Source: Adiantum capillus-veneris
Taxonomy: Eukaryota > Streptophyta > Polypodiopsida > Polypodiales > Pteridaceae
Assembly: GCA_014529385.2 (NCBI GenBank)
Contig: CM043967.1
Coordinates: 933,001 to 997,000 of the forward strand
Length of the DNA stretch: 64,000 nt
Reading direction: 5' to 3'
In this document: in pieces, positions 25,191 through 35,883 of the stretch
How the letters are laid out: every line of letters starts with the position of its first letter
Position numbering within the stretch: position 1 is the stretch's first letter
Notes under the pieces: model-generated
The model's input: the letters and a program-made list of their open reading frames with translations, nothing else
Databases searched by the model: none
Told to the model about the DNA's origin: nothing
Program-made: the position numbers and the translations under genes

Positions 25191-26276
25191 TTACTTTAAT
25201 GTAGCATTGTAAGCATTGACAAGGTTCATACTATCCTTAAGCTGTACTCCTTGCATCCATCTAGCATCTTCAAAAGGATAATTTTTGAACTTAATAAGAT
25301 ACCTTCGGATAATCTTACCATGTCGTAGTACCTTGTCTTCATCCCGAAGGACAACTTCGGGTTGTAGCACCTCTTCTTGGTCTTCAACTTCGGGAGGGTC
25401 TTCAATAATTGGTTCAGTTGGTGGCTCTCCTTTGTGGGGCTTAAGTAGGCTTACATGAAAGGCATTGTGTATGAGCCAATGGTTGGGTAACTTGAGCTGA
25501 TAAGCCGTCTCATTGATGGGCTTCAAGATTTGGAAAGGACCATAGTATCTTTTTGCTAGTTTAGCATAATACTTTTGATGGCCCGTAGGATTTTTACCCG
25601 TCGTTTGCCTTAATCGAGCCTTAGGAAACTTGAGTAAGACCCAATCATTTTCTTTGAAAATTAAGGCTCTTCTGTGCTTATCAGCAATAGCTTTTTGCCT
25701 TTGTTGAGAGATGGATATAGCCTCCCTAATCTTTTGAAAATATTCTTGTAGGTCACGGCTATACTCATCAGCGGCGAAGATCTTCCCATGTACTTTGAGT
25801 AGCAAGGGACTTTTAGGTCTTCCCTCAATGATCTCAAAAGGTGCTTTTCCCGTAGAAGTATGTACAATATTATTATAGGCATACTCTACAAGAGGTAAGT
25901 ACTTTTCCCATTGTGAGCGTTGATCTACTTCGGTAACATAAGTCTTGAGTAGATCGAGTATCGTAAGATTGGCTATCTCACTTTGGCCATCTGTTTGTGG
26001 GTGATAGGCCGAAGAGAAATTCAATCTTGTTCCTATATTTTCAAAGAGACCTTTCCAGAAATTACTGGTCATTCTAGGATCTCTATCTGACACGATGGAT
26101 GTGGGTAATCCATGGTGCTTGAAAATCTGAGATATGAAGAGAGTTACCATTTGATGTGCCTTAATAGTCTTTTTGACAGGAATAAAATGTGCCTGCTTGC
26201 TAAACCTATCGACTATTGTCCATATTCTTGTATTCCCATGGATAGAATTGGGTAATCCATGGATATACTCTCCCAT
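25191..26276 (-). pseudogene. Integrase catalytic core and chromodomain-like tail (chromovirus)
   Basis: The frame begins inside the integrase core, just before TIVDRFSK (first Asp). It continues through IVSDRDPR (second Asp) and HPQTDGQSEIAN (Glu), giving the DDE triad. A GPF-type module follows (RYYGPFQILKPI), and a chromodomain-like segment (DKVLRHGKIIRRYLIKFKNY through ARWM) lies in the last 60 residues. Chromodomains in this position are thought to guide integration to modified histones. The frame is shifted relative to the upstream part by a deletion of about 10 nt near 26270, just after SMD, so the full integrase is not translated continuously. Confidence 0.88.
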
Positions 26277-27094
26277 GGTGAATTTGGAATAGGCAATGGC
26301 TGGAGTAATCCAGGTTGCTTCCCTCTATCATACTTGGTTTTTTGGCATACTACACATTTTGATACATACTCTTGTATGTCCACTTTCATGGTAGGCCAAT
26401 AGAAGTACGTTTCTACTCCTCGGAGAGTAGGTTGAATACCTCTATGCCCAGCATATGGAGGAGCATGGGATTCATACATAACCTTCTCACGAAGGGAATG
26501 TGTAACACATAGCCTATTGCCGTGGAGAAGATAACCATCCTGCAAGGTGAATGGTTCCTCTTTCTTCCCCAAAGCAAGGGCTGACATTATGTCTCTAAAG
26601 TCAGGGTCAGTAGTATACTCATCTATCATAGAGGATATATCATTGTGAGTAGCTATAGACACCACATTAACTTTTGGTCGTCGTGAAAATGCATCGGCAA
26701 ATTGATTGTGTTTACTAGCTATGTGAGCAATATGGAAATTAAATTGCAAAAGAAAATTTGCCCACCTCATTTGTTTGTCGGAAAGCTTGGTTTGCGTCAT
26801 GAAATACTTGAGACTTTGGTGGTCGGTTCGTAGGATAAATGGAGTCCCTAATAGGTAGTGCTTCCATGTGGCTAGGGCATGTAGAACAGCTAGCTCTTTC
26901 TCATAAATGCCCAAGACTTGTTCATCAATATTGAGCCTTCGGCTCTCATATTCTATGGCATGCCCTTCTTGAAGCAAAAATGCTCCAAGGCAATCACCAC
27001 AAGCATCACATTGGACCTCAAATGGCTTTGAGAGATCCGGAAGCACGAGGACTGGTTGGGAAGTAAGTTTCTCTTTGAGATTTTCAAAAGCATT
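26213..27094 (-). pseudogene. RNase H and integrase zinc-binding domain (chromovirus)
   Basis: RNase H motifs appear in order: VQCDACGDCLGAFL, YEKELAVLHAL, ILRTDHQSLKY and HNQFADAFSRR, covering the D-E-D-D catalytic positions. The HHCC zinc domain follows, with H in ESHAPPYAGHRG and CVVCQKTK. The segment is separated from RT by an in-frame TAA near 27093. It runs into a wrong frame after WESISMDY because of the deletion near 26270. The enzyme would remove the RNA strand during reverse transcription. Confidence 0.88.
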
Positions 27095-27949
27095 TTACTC
27101 CTTAGCAGTCCATACGAACTTAACGTTATTCTTAGTTAAGTCGTGTAGTGGTCCTGCTACTTGAGAGAATTTTGCTATGAAGCGTCTATAGTATGCACAC
27201 ATACCAAAAAAGCTTCTTAGCTCCTGTAGATTTATTGGGTTAGGCCATGCTTTTATTACCTCTAACTTTGATGGATCCATTTGGATACCATCTTTAGAGA
27301 TAATATGACCTAGGTATTGAATCTCTTGAAGGAAGAATTCGCTTTTCTTTTGGTTGAGATAAAGCTTGTTCTCCCTCAATGCTTGAAAAATCACTTGGAG
27401 ATGTTGCTTATGTTCCTCCAAAGACTTGGAGTAGATGATGATATCATCAAAGAACACTCCAATGAATTTACGATATGGTCTAAAAATTTTCTCCATCAAA
27501 CGATTGAACGTAGTTGGTGCATTAGTCAAGCCAAAAGGCATGACTAGATATTCATAAAGACCAAACGTTGTGCAAAACACGGTCTTTAAGATATCTTCAT
27601 CCACTATCCTTATTTGATGATAGCCACTCTTAAGGTCAATCCTACTGAAGTAGGTAGAGCCTTGTAGCTTATCAAACAGATCTTCTACCCGAGGTACGGG
27701 AAATCTGTTTTTGATAGTGATATGGTTTAGTGCTCGATAGTCCACACACATACGGTATGTACCATCTTTCTTTTGCACTAAAAGGACTGGAGAACAAAAG
27801 GGAGAGGAACTAGGCCTCACCATCCCTTTGTCTATCAGCTCTTGTACTTGCCTCATGATCTCCTCTTGTTCAGCTTGTGAGACTCGATAAGGAGGCTTGT
27901 TAGGTGGTGAGCTTCCAGGAAGGAGCTCAATACGATGGTCATCATCCCC
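27095..27949 (-). pseudogene. Reverse transcriptase (chromovirus)
   Basis: Conserved RT blocks are present: VLLVQKKDGTYRMCVDYRAL, FSRIDLKSGYHQIRI, MPFGLTNAPTTF, the active-site GVFFDDIIIYS near 27445-27458, and the thumb/connection YLGHIISKDGI. The catalytic Asp pair is intact, with Phe in place of the usual first residue of YxDD. An in-frame TGA at 27950-27952 separates it from protease and a TAA ends it at 27095; both are single-base lesions in an otherwise continuous frame. Confidence 0.9.
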
Positions 27950-28759
27950 TCATTTTGGAGGTAAGTCCATAGGGATATCATCGATGAACACATCTTGGAA
28001 TCCTTTTAGAAAATTAGACAAGTCTAACTTTTCTTGATTCCTACCATTTACATTTGATGAAAAATTAGTATCTTTTAGAGACTCTTTGACAAAAATCATA
28101 TACGCAGAAACTGAGCTCTTCATTGATTTATCAAAAGAAAGAGGATTTACAAGTGGAATAGTGCGATCACGTTCACTAGCATCTATATACATGTTCTTTC
28201 CCCCGTAGGTGAAGTAGAATCTCCTTTCAGGAAACTTCATGTTGGCAGCCATGCGATCAAACCATGGTGCCCGTAGGATAACATCCTGATGTTGGAGAGG
28301 AGAGATGAAGAAGTCTTCTTTGTCGACATATCTTTGGACATGAAGCCTCAACTTCCCAATCAAGGGAGTAACGGAGGCTTGTTGTCCCTTGAAAGCTGCA
28401 TTAGCCACTACTATATCCCCCATCTCAAAAGCTTGAATGCCCAACTTGGTGGCCAACTCTATTGATATGAAGTTGAGAGTAGAGCCAGGGTCAAACAAGA
28501 TGAAGGCATCATGCTCTCTTACCTTTCCCCAAGCATAGGAAAGTGATGATCCTTTGCAATGAGCATCCTCTTTTGGAGCTTCGATGGTGGAAGCCCTAGG
28601 AGTCTCATTGCGAGTATTCTTCTTGGGGCAAGAACGATAGCCATGTCCTTGCTCCCCACACTTGAAACACTTATGGTCTTTGCGAAAATCTTCAAGCTGT
28701 TCAGGAGAGAGTTTGTTTTTACCTTTGTAAACTCCCTTCTCCTTGGACCGATTCTTGTT
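27950..28759 (-). pseudogene. Residual gag zinc knuckle and protease (chromovirus)
   Basis: After the primer site the frame encodes about 25 basic residues and then a canonical CX2CX4HX4C knuckle, CFKCGEQGHGYRSC (about 28630-28670). The retropepsin follows, with active-site LFDPGSTLNF (about 28478-28505); Pro replaces the usual Ser/Thr of D[ST]G, which may impair activity. The open frame runs upstream through the primer site into the LTR (to 28993), but that extension is chance. All of the matrix/capsid portion of Gag is absent. Confidence 0.85.
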
Positions 28760-28771
28760 GCTCTGATACCA
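28760..28771 (-). other. Chromovirus primer-binding site (initiator tRNA-Met type)
   Basis: On the minus strand, TGGTATCAGAGC lies one base inside the 5' LTR. This is the classic plant primer site complementary to the 3' end of initiator tRNA-Met. Confidence 0.95.
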
Positions 28772-28772
28772 A

Positions 28773-30357
28773 TGTAATGGAATTGGCCTATTTAACTTGA
28801 GAGTAGCGGAAATTAATGAGAGTACTTTTGAGACATAACTTTGTGAGCATAACGGGTCAACATAATTGAAGATAGCAACATAATCATAGAAATTAGTTAA
28901 CTTGGCATGAACAATACTTTTGCAAGAGAGAGAATTTAGAGAACATGACAATAGTTGAGGACCGGATTTATGTGGAGCCGGTCCCCCCTCCAATAGGCAT
29001 TTGTATTATTATTTCTCCCATTAAGAGAGACTTGTTACAATACAATCTTTGTGTTCCTTGTGACCTAGGTGATGCAATGAATATGGAAAGCTTCATGCAT
29101 CACAAACATAACATAAATTTGAAGAAAGCTTTAACTATCCCAAGCCTCAATCCCAAGACCTCAAACACCTTCGAAGGTGGAGAGAGCTAGCAGGGAATGA
29201 GGGTAGGGAAGAGGAAGAAGAAACATTTCGTAGGGAAAGAATTAGTTCCTCACTTATCATACTCTTGTTGCTAGCATGCATAAAAGCATAGTAATGAAGA
29301 AGAAGGAGATGGCAAGCTTAGGCATTGAAGCATGGCTCTTGGTTGGATTTGCACTCCATAGCCAAGAGTGTTGGTGTAGGCTCTCAACCTCTACTTGCTT
29401 GGAGAAGGAGAGGGAGCTCTTGCACTTTGCATAGCACACAATGAGAGTGTTTGTGAGTGTGTGTGGGTGAGTATACCCGCTAAGAAACCCCCTAGCTTGC
29501 TTGGGTCGACCCCCCCTTGTAGCTCATGCTTGAAGCTCATTGGACCCCTCCAGGCCTAGCCAATCATAAGCAAGAGGCATTACAAGCAGTAGGGGTAGCC
29601 TTGAGACAAGTGTCCCCCTTTCCCCTTTGAGAGAGAGGGCTAGATAAATGCTAAATCAATTAATTAAATCTCCTATTTTACTATTGGACCCCTTGGGTGG
29701 CCAACCAATAGGCTTCAGGCATCTCATGAGAGTAACATAGGTAGGGGCCTGACATGTGTCCCCGCTGCCTCTTCAAGCTTGGGCCTTCCTTGTGTGTGTG
29801 AGTGTGTGTTCTCTCTCTAGCCCCTAGGAAAAGGGCTCGCCCCCCTCTTTGTAGAGATCCTTTTGACTTTTGGTGCTCAAGCACCTTAGTCATCAAGCAT
29901 GACTAAGCACTTGGACTAGGGGGTATTCCCACAAGCATCTCAGGCAAGCTTGTCAAAGCACCTCAAGTACCTTAAGCATGTAGCAAGTCAAGCACCTCAA
30001 GCACCTTAATCAAGCACCTCAAGCACCACAAGCACCTCAAGCAGGACAAGCACCTCGAGCTTGGGCCGGGTTCCCGCCTCAAGCTCAGCCCTAGCTTACC
30101 TAAGGTCAAAGTACTTTTACACACATTATTGGAGGTCTTTAATGAAGCTAACCCTAAGGTCTTATGCTCCATTGGTTAGCCTTGCTCTTTGATAGACCAT
30201 CTCTCATTTGGCCCCTTTACCATTGGCCCCGTGTTGAGATAGATCTATAAGCCCATATCTATATCTTAACACTTGTTCCCGTTTATTCTCCCATATTAAG
30301 TGATCTATTTAATATGAGAAAATCATTTGGGTTGGTTAGATATTAGATTTTATGACA
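28773..30357 (-). repeat. Chromovirus 5' LTR
   Basis: This is the 1585-bp partner of 23263-24831, bounded by TG and CA, with primer site inside and ATACC target duplication outside. The AAGCACCTC-type run near 29990-30050 is longer than in the other LTR. Confidence 0.95.
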
Positions 30358-30362
30358 ATACC

Positions 30363-30863
30363 CCACCTATGCTTAGTTTTTTATTTGAAAGTGTAAATTC
30401 CTAGTTATGATGAAATTAGGCCGCGGATCGGTGATGCCAAAAGCTACGAAATACTGTGAACTGCTTACATCAATGCATAGATCTTTTATCTGCGGTTTTG
30501 CAATGCAACAAACATGATTGCAATGTGACAATTGGGGAGGGAGTAGGAAGCGCGAGAAGGAGCGGAGTGAGCGCCGCTAGCTCACGCTGTGTATTTCTTA
30601 TCGAAAAACTTATAAAAAAACTTACAAAAATTGCCTTTTATACCTTAGCCAAGGTTTTTGGGTGGTCAAAACTAATAATCTGAAGTTCTATCAAAGCTAG
30701 GTGATGATAGGTTGATACAATCTGGAAGCTTGTAGCCCCGACTCATTAATTACAACATTTATCCGAGAAAATAGGAGTTACAATATTCCTGATTTATCAT
30801 AATAATAAGTGTTTTACAAAGAGAACTCCGAAAAATGGTATTTGTGTTAGCTTGGTGCTAACA
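30363..30863 (-). repeat. LTR3 of element C, proximal fragment
   Basis: On the minus strand it begins TGTTAGCACC directly after a polypurine tract. It contains GGTATAAAAGGC (about 30634-30645), a TATA box in the same context as in LTR1 (GGTATAAAGG). It continues at 23257 across the chromovirus insertion. Confidence 0.8.
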
Positions 30864-30879
30864 TTCCCCCCCTCCTCGC
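30864..30879 (-). other. Polypurine tract of element C
   Basis: The minus strand reads GCGAGGAGGGGGGAA directly before LTR3, closely resembling the tract before the terminal LTR1 at 60831. It primes plus-strand DNA synthesis and fixes element C as minus strand, with LTR3 as its 3' LTR. Confidence 0.88.
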
Positions 30880-30902
30880 CTGTGTCATCCCTTGACACAA
30901 CT

Positions 30903-33900
30903 TTATGGGCTGAAATAGTCTTTGGGCTGGCGGCTGGCGAGTCGGTCTTTAAGTGCATTCTGGTATCTGATTTTTCTTTCTTTATCTAGCACTTGCAGAA
31001 ACTGCATGGTCACTCTATTCTTCAGCTCCACCGTTGAGTAGCCTACAAATTTGGATGTGAGGTTGCTGATCACTCGTGCAAAGATCTTCGTTCGCCAAGT
31101 GAAGAATCCCGTGTAGAAAGCTTCCTCAAACGCCAACATACTATGTGATGGTAAGAACATACACCGGGCGTAGAAGCCATAGAGGACTTCTTCAAAAGGC
31201 TGACCACTGAGATCATAGCATAATCCTTTATTACCCTCGAGGAATGACATCCACGGAGCGCCTGCTTACTCTGGATCATGAAAAACTTCAATACAAGTGA
31301 GCAGCATTCGATATATCTTATATAACGTTGCGTAGGAGAGATTGTGGTAGACTCTTGAGGAAAGACATGGCCCCCGTTAGGGTTTTCACCATGTATTCCT
31401 CTGTGGCTTGGCCTTTCTCTGTAGCTGGCAGTCTTGGGTAGTTCAGCCAGGTTGGCCTCTTCTTTGTCAACTGGTGCCTCATGCTCTTGCCAAGTCCTTA
31501 CTCTGGGTACATGACAAAAAGTGGGATCTCTTTGCAGGGCTGCAGGTGCTCTTGTGAATAGAATCAAATACCTCGGATTCTTGTTCAACTAGCTCAACCT
31601 CTACTTTGGGTGGTCTTTATCTGCACCGTCTATTTGCATGTCTGCGTACAGCCTTTCTTTTACTTGGAGTAACTCCACCTTTATCAAGGGGTATGGCAGG
31701 GGTTACTAATGCCATTGCACATTGATCTGATTGGGAGTGAGTTGAGTGACGTTCACAGAATGAATAACTCTCAACTCCCAATCCATTGCGGCCTTCCACT
31801 GCTCATCCACCTCTTGTGTGATCTTTTCTTTCAGTGCATCCTCTTCAGCTTTTGATAGCTGGAAAATAGGCACTGTGTTTGTATCTGTAATATTTATCTA
31901 AAAATCATCTTCACCACTCGGTTCTGTTGTGGATTGTGTCTCCAACTTAGCAAATGAGACTGAGGGTATATCTATTTGAGGCTGCTCTGAAGGGCCTGCC
32001 TCTTCCTGCGTTTTTGCCTTTCCTTCCCTCAGGAGTTGGTTACCTCTTTTGAGCAGCTATTTCTTTTACGAGCTCTTCTTCTCTTTGGACCCGCATCAAA
32101 GCTAGGTCCCTACACTGAGATTTCTCCAACTTTTAACTCCAGCTCGAGGTCCTTGTTCTTCTTCTCCAATTCTTTATAGACCTCATCTGTTTCTTTGATC
32201 AAGGCTACTGCTAGATTCTCTCTGATTTACCGTAAGAAGATTGCCTCATCATTTATTCTCTGTTTGGAGTATTGTAAAGAGGCATTTGCAACATCCAATT
32301 GCACTTGAATTATCTGAGGTGACAGGGTTGTCATAAGAAGTTCTTTTGTAACTTTTATCAGTTGTTCGTCTTTTGCCTTGCAAGCATCTGATAATTTTGT
32401 GAGCAGATCACCACGCTCTTCCATCTCTTTTTGATGTCGATCTCTTGTTAGCTGATGTTGTTCAGCTTTAGCTTTCATCTCCTGCACTTGCCGTTGAAGA
32501 TCAGTGATGCCGTTCATGCTGTCTTCTAACTCTCCTTGGAGAGCGTCAATCACCATCTTGATTTCTTTAGCCTTTGTGCTGCGGATAAGTGCTACTGATC
32601 GGAGTCTCTCCATCATAACTTTCATATTCATTTACTTGCATTATTACCTCATCATTAGGCTGCCAATCTTCTTGTCTTGCTACGTGAGTTGATGTGCCTG
32701 CAACCTCTTGTCCATCCATCTGCTGCATTGTGTTGGTTGCTGTTTCTTCTTGCGTGGAGATAGAGGGTTGGTCTTCTTCTTCTTTGTCCACCTGAGGCTT
32801 TGTGGATGCCTCGGCTGTTTCATGCTGTGTGGAAGTAGAGGATGTTTCGGCCTTTTCTTGTTGTCTTGCAATAGAGGGTGTTGGCTCAGAATTTGTGGTC
32901 TCTTCTGGTGCAGGACTCACTTCCTTTTCTGGCTCAGGTTCTTTCTCTTGTTGCTACTCTTGTGTAGCAGTAGACTCTTGCACAATGGTAACCTCTTCTG
33001 CAGATTCATCTGTCCTTTGCTGTTCAAGCTCCTGCGTGGCTTCGGTGGCTTTTTCTTGTTTTGGATCTTCTTCTTTCTCTTTTTGCTTTTCTTGTTGGTC
33101 AGCCTCTTGTGCAAATTCTGTTTCTTTGGTGGTGTCTTTACCTGCAGGTGATGGTGGTGGGCTTGTCATAGAATGGTCATGCTGTTCCATAGGCCGTGAA
33201 GTGGGTCTGCAAGGCTCATAGCCTTGTTCTTGTGCTTCTTCTCTAGCCGTTTCCTTGGCTTGACTCTGTTCCTCCACCTCTTTGGCTTTTCGAGCCGCTT
33301 CTTCGGCTTCTTTCAACTTGAGGGCTTCAGCTTCTTGGTACATTTTTTCCAAAGTCTCTGTCGGATCCTCAACCTCTTTTCTCGTGTGATGCTTTGTCCT
33401 TGGGCCTTTCAGTCCACTAGGCACCCATTTCTCTGGGTCCTTCCCTTGTGCTTGCCGGTTGCATTGGTAGGCGTGTTTTTCTCTTTCAAAGAAAGCTTGT
33501 TTCTGCGCGGGCTCTTCCTGGTGGGCGGCCACAATTTTTCTCTTCATCTCCTCTCTACGAGCTCTCTTTTCCTCATTATCAAAGCTCTCGCTGCTATGCC
33601 TTTTCGGCGAGCTTTCAACTGATTCTTCATCGGATTTAGAAGATCACTTTCCTGACCTTGTAGCTCTAGGAGAGGGTTGTGTTGCCAATATCCATGTGTT
33701 TTGGTCAGGGAAATGTGGTAGATTTCCGGCCATGCCGATGGCATGATACACTATCCTTGTCAAGACTTTTGGCGCACCCAAATAAGTGATTTTCCCTTCT
33801 TTCTTGGTGCCCTTCAGAGTGGTCAAGACATACTGAGCGTGGTACACCAATTGCCCGGTTGTTGACTTTAGAACTTGTGTGAAAGTGGTGACAACCGCAT

Positions 33901-34513
33901 GATTTGGCATAGTGTACCTTGGTGTCCTTTTTGCCAAGAAGTGGAAGTGCTGGTGGTATAACCGGGATGGCTCTTGCACTTGTTTGTGAATTAAATCTAC
34001 AAATGTAGCTACAATGGTTTCTTTGGTGAAGGTATCTACCATTTTCCTGTCTCTTACTCTCATAGTCATTCCTTCTGTGGGCAGTGTGAGTGCTTCTGCC
34101 ACTATATCTCTAGTTATGACCACTTCGACCTTGTTTCCCTGAGTGTCAGATGTCTATGCGGTTTCATCTTCTTTAATTGTGGATAAAATCTCGTAAGCTT
34201 TCTGAAAATTCACTCCGCACGGCTCTTGTTCATAAAAGTCTCTGAGTCCTATCCTGCGGTTGGCTTCTTTGGTCTCAGGCTTTGCAACAAGATCATATAT
34301 GTCCTTCGGTAGGAGTTTCAACTCCACCTGATGTCCCTCTTTAGTCTTGTATCTGCCACTAAAGACTGTGGTATGATGCTCTTCTAACTGTTCTTTGGAG
34401 AGGTATGCTGCCTTGGCTGCTTTGACTGAATCGGGGTCTAGTTGATATGCGGGCAGTTCCTGCAACGTTTCCTTTTGGTTGAGCTTTTTCTTGGCCCTCT
34501 CTGCTGCTTGCAT
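30903..34513 (-). pseudogene. Long extra ORF of element C (aORF-C), decayed
   Basis: The region begins at 34513 and runs about 3.6 kb to 30903, close to the PPT. The N-terminal domain (34513 to about 33650) is homologous to aORF-B at 58856-59731: both share a LLP-x-L/I start, a DFYE/NYFE...G/V segment ending TIKEDE/G, an ITxxxVAxAL block and a C-terminal NxW. In-frame stops occur at 34154 (TAG), 33644 (TGA) and 32954, and a frameshift near 32600. A Glu/Gln/Lys-rich low-complexity middle follows (33547-32567), then a heptad-type coiled coil (32631-32227) and a C-terminal domain (31588-30903). Extra ORFs at this position are known in Athila/Tat-like elements. The function is unknown; DNA or chromatin binding is my hypothesis from the palindrome array just upstream. 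Confidence 0.65.
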
Positions 34514-34700
34514 GGCTCTTATTCAGTGAATAGAGTGCAAAGTTAGCATATTTGTCGGAATTTTCTTTGAAATGTCCTTTAGTCTGAAATGCTGACAATT
34601 TTGGTCCAATTTGTTTTAAATCAATTTTTGAACAAGCATAGATGCATAAAAACATGCTAAGAACAAAACTGTAAAGTCAAAACAAATTTTTGCAACCAAA

Positions 34701-35299
34701 GTAAATAATCGCGATTATTTACAGCTGAGTATTTTTTTCAAATTATTGCAAACTTGGCTTCATAGGCTTGAAGTATATACCAAATACATACTCTGAGTGA
34801 AATATGGGCTCATTTGGATGCATAGGGTGAAAATGGTACCAGATTTTGGCTTTAGGTATCTGAAACAATAGATATAAAGGAAATTTGAAATTTTGAGCTC
34901 CAAATTGGTTCAAATTTGGCTAGTGGGCTTAACACATCATGTACTTTGGATGTATGATGGCAAAATATCAAAACTCCCCAATTTTGGCTAGAAAGTAAAT
35001 AATCGCGATTATTAACTTTTCTACCAAAATCAACATTTTTGGTACACTTTGGTTCTAGGCATTGTATAGACCCTGTATATGAGATATAAGGTGATTTGGA
35101 TCAAAAAATATTGTCCATAACCCGAATTTTGGCTTGCAAAGACTTCTTTGCATTTTTGGGAAATTTTCCAAGTTATTGGTGCTCATTTTGGCTCATACTT
35201 GATTTTTGGCATGTAATAGGTGTGTACACATGATAGGTGAGGTGATGGTACAATTTCCAAGCAAAAATGATGCAAAAGTTAATAATCGTGATTATTTAC
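34701..35299. repeat. Palindrome array P3 upstream of aORF-C
   Basis: Three copies centred on TAAATAATCGCGATTATTTA lie at 34701-34722, 34995-35016 and 35278-35299, spaced 294 and 283 bp. The first is a perfect 22-bp palindrome, GTAAAT...ATTTAC. Intervening DNA is A/T-rich and weakly repeated. On the minus strand it shares a GAGCCCATAT segment with the P2 array upstream of aORF-B, which supports the orientation. Nothing else is recognised in 34514-35510. Confidence 0.9.
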
Positions 35300-35510
35300 A
35301 ACAGTGACAAATTCTTTGCAAAGCTTACAACTTTTGACCTAGACACATTCTATACACCTAAAACAAATCCTAAATTGAATTTGGTCAAGTTTGGTCATGC
35401 CAGCATCACTTTGTGCTTTTTCGACTCTAAAATCTCCGTTTTTTGTGACTACACTGCCTGTTGGGTTGGTTAGTCAACTTTGAGGCTTTGGACTTGTCCG
35501 CAACATAGTG
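35300..35510. other. Junction of element C with the truncated A leader
   Basis: Similarity to the left arm stops at 35511, where the right arm reads TTGAGAAGAA like the left arm. Upstream of this the left arm continues to the primer site and LTR1, whereas here the sequence belongs to element C. The right copy of module A thus lacks its LTR1, primer site and about 170 bp of leader. No gene is seen. Confidence 0.7.
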
Positions 35511-35883
35511 TTGAGAAGAAAAGAGGGTTGTGGGTGAGATAGCCAAAAGCATTTCATTCTTCAATTTTCTTTATGCTTTCAGAGTGTTGTACCATTTTCC
35601 ATTACGACCTTATTTTGTACCGTTTTGTTTGTTTTTGTTTCATGTTTCATTTCAATACTTAGGAGTAGCGTAAGTAGAAACTACCACCATCAAAATTGGG
35701 CTAAAAGATTGATTAAAAAAAGGGTGAAAACCATATTTTGGCAAAAATAATCATAACTCTGAAATCTTGAAAATTTGATGGTAGAGAGCTCAAAAGTGAT
35801 CCAAATTCAAAAATTTGTGGATTAAAGGCATCAACATACTCTCTAGAACAAATCTGGAAAGTTTGGCCAAAATCTGTGGAGAG

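Larger units (their letters stand above)
23258..30362 (-). mobile_element. Chromovirus-type Ty3/gypsy element, gag-deleted, with 5-bp target duplication
   Basis: The element (23263-30357, 7095 bp) is flanked by ATACC on both sides (23258-23262 and 30358-30362) and is inserted in LTR3 of element C. LTRs of about 1.57-1.59 kb start TGTCATAAAA and end TTACA on the minus strand. The primer site is the initiator-Met type, TGGTATCAGAGC. Protease, RT, RNase H, integrase and a chromodomain-like tail follow in chromovirus order. The capsid part of gag is missing: the primer site is followed within about 75 bp by the zinc-knuckle segment. Pol has two in-frame stops and one frameshift. Confidence 0.95.

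Noticed and set aside
28760-28993. Extension of the chromovirus protease frame upstream into the LTR as an N-terminal domain
   Set aside because: The same amino acids arise from the 3' LTR at 23241-23483; the frame crosses LTR and primer site by chance.
32708-33622. Plus-strand frames rich in Phe/Leu/Ser/Cys that look like membrane proteins
   Set aside because: They are the antisense of the Glu/Gln/Lys-rich aORF-C on the minus strand; repeated GAA/CAA/AAG codons create them.
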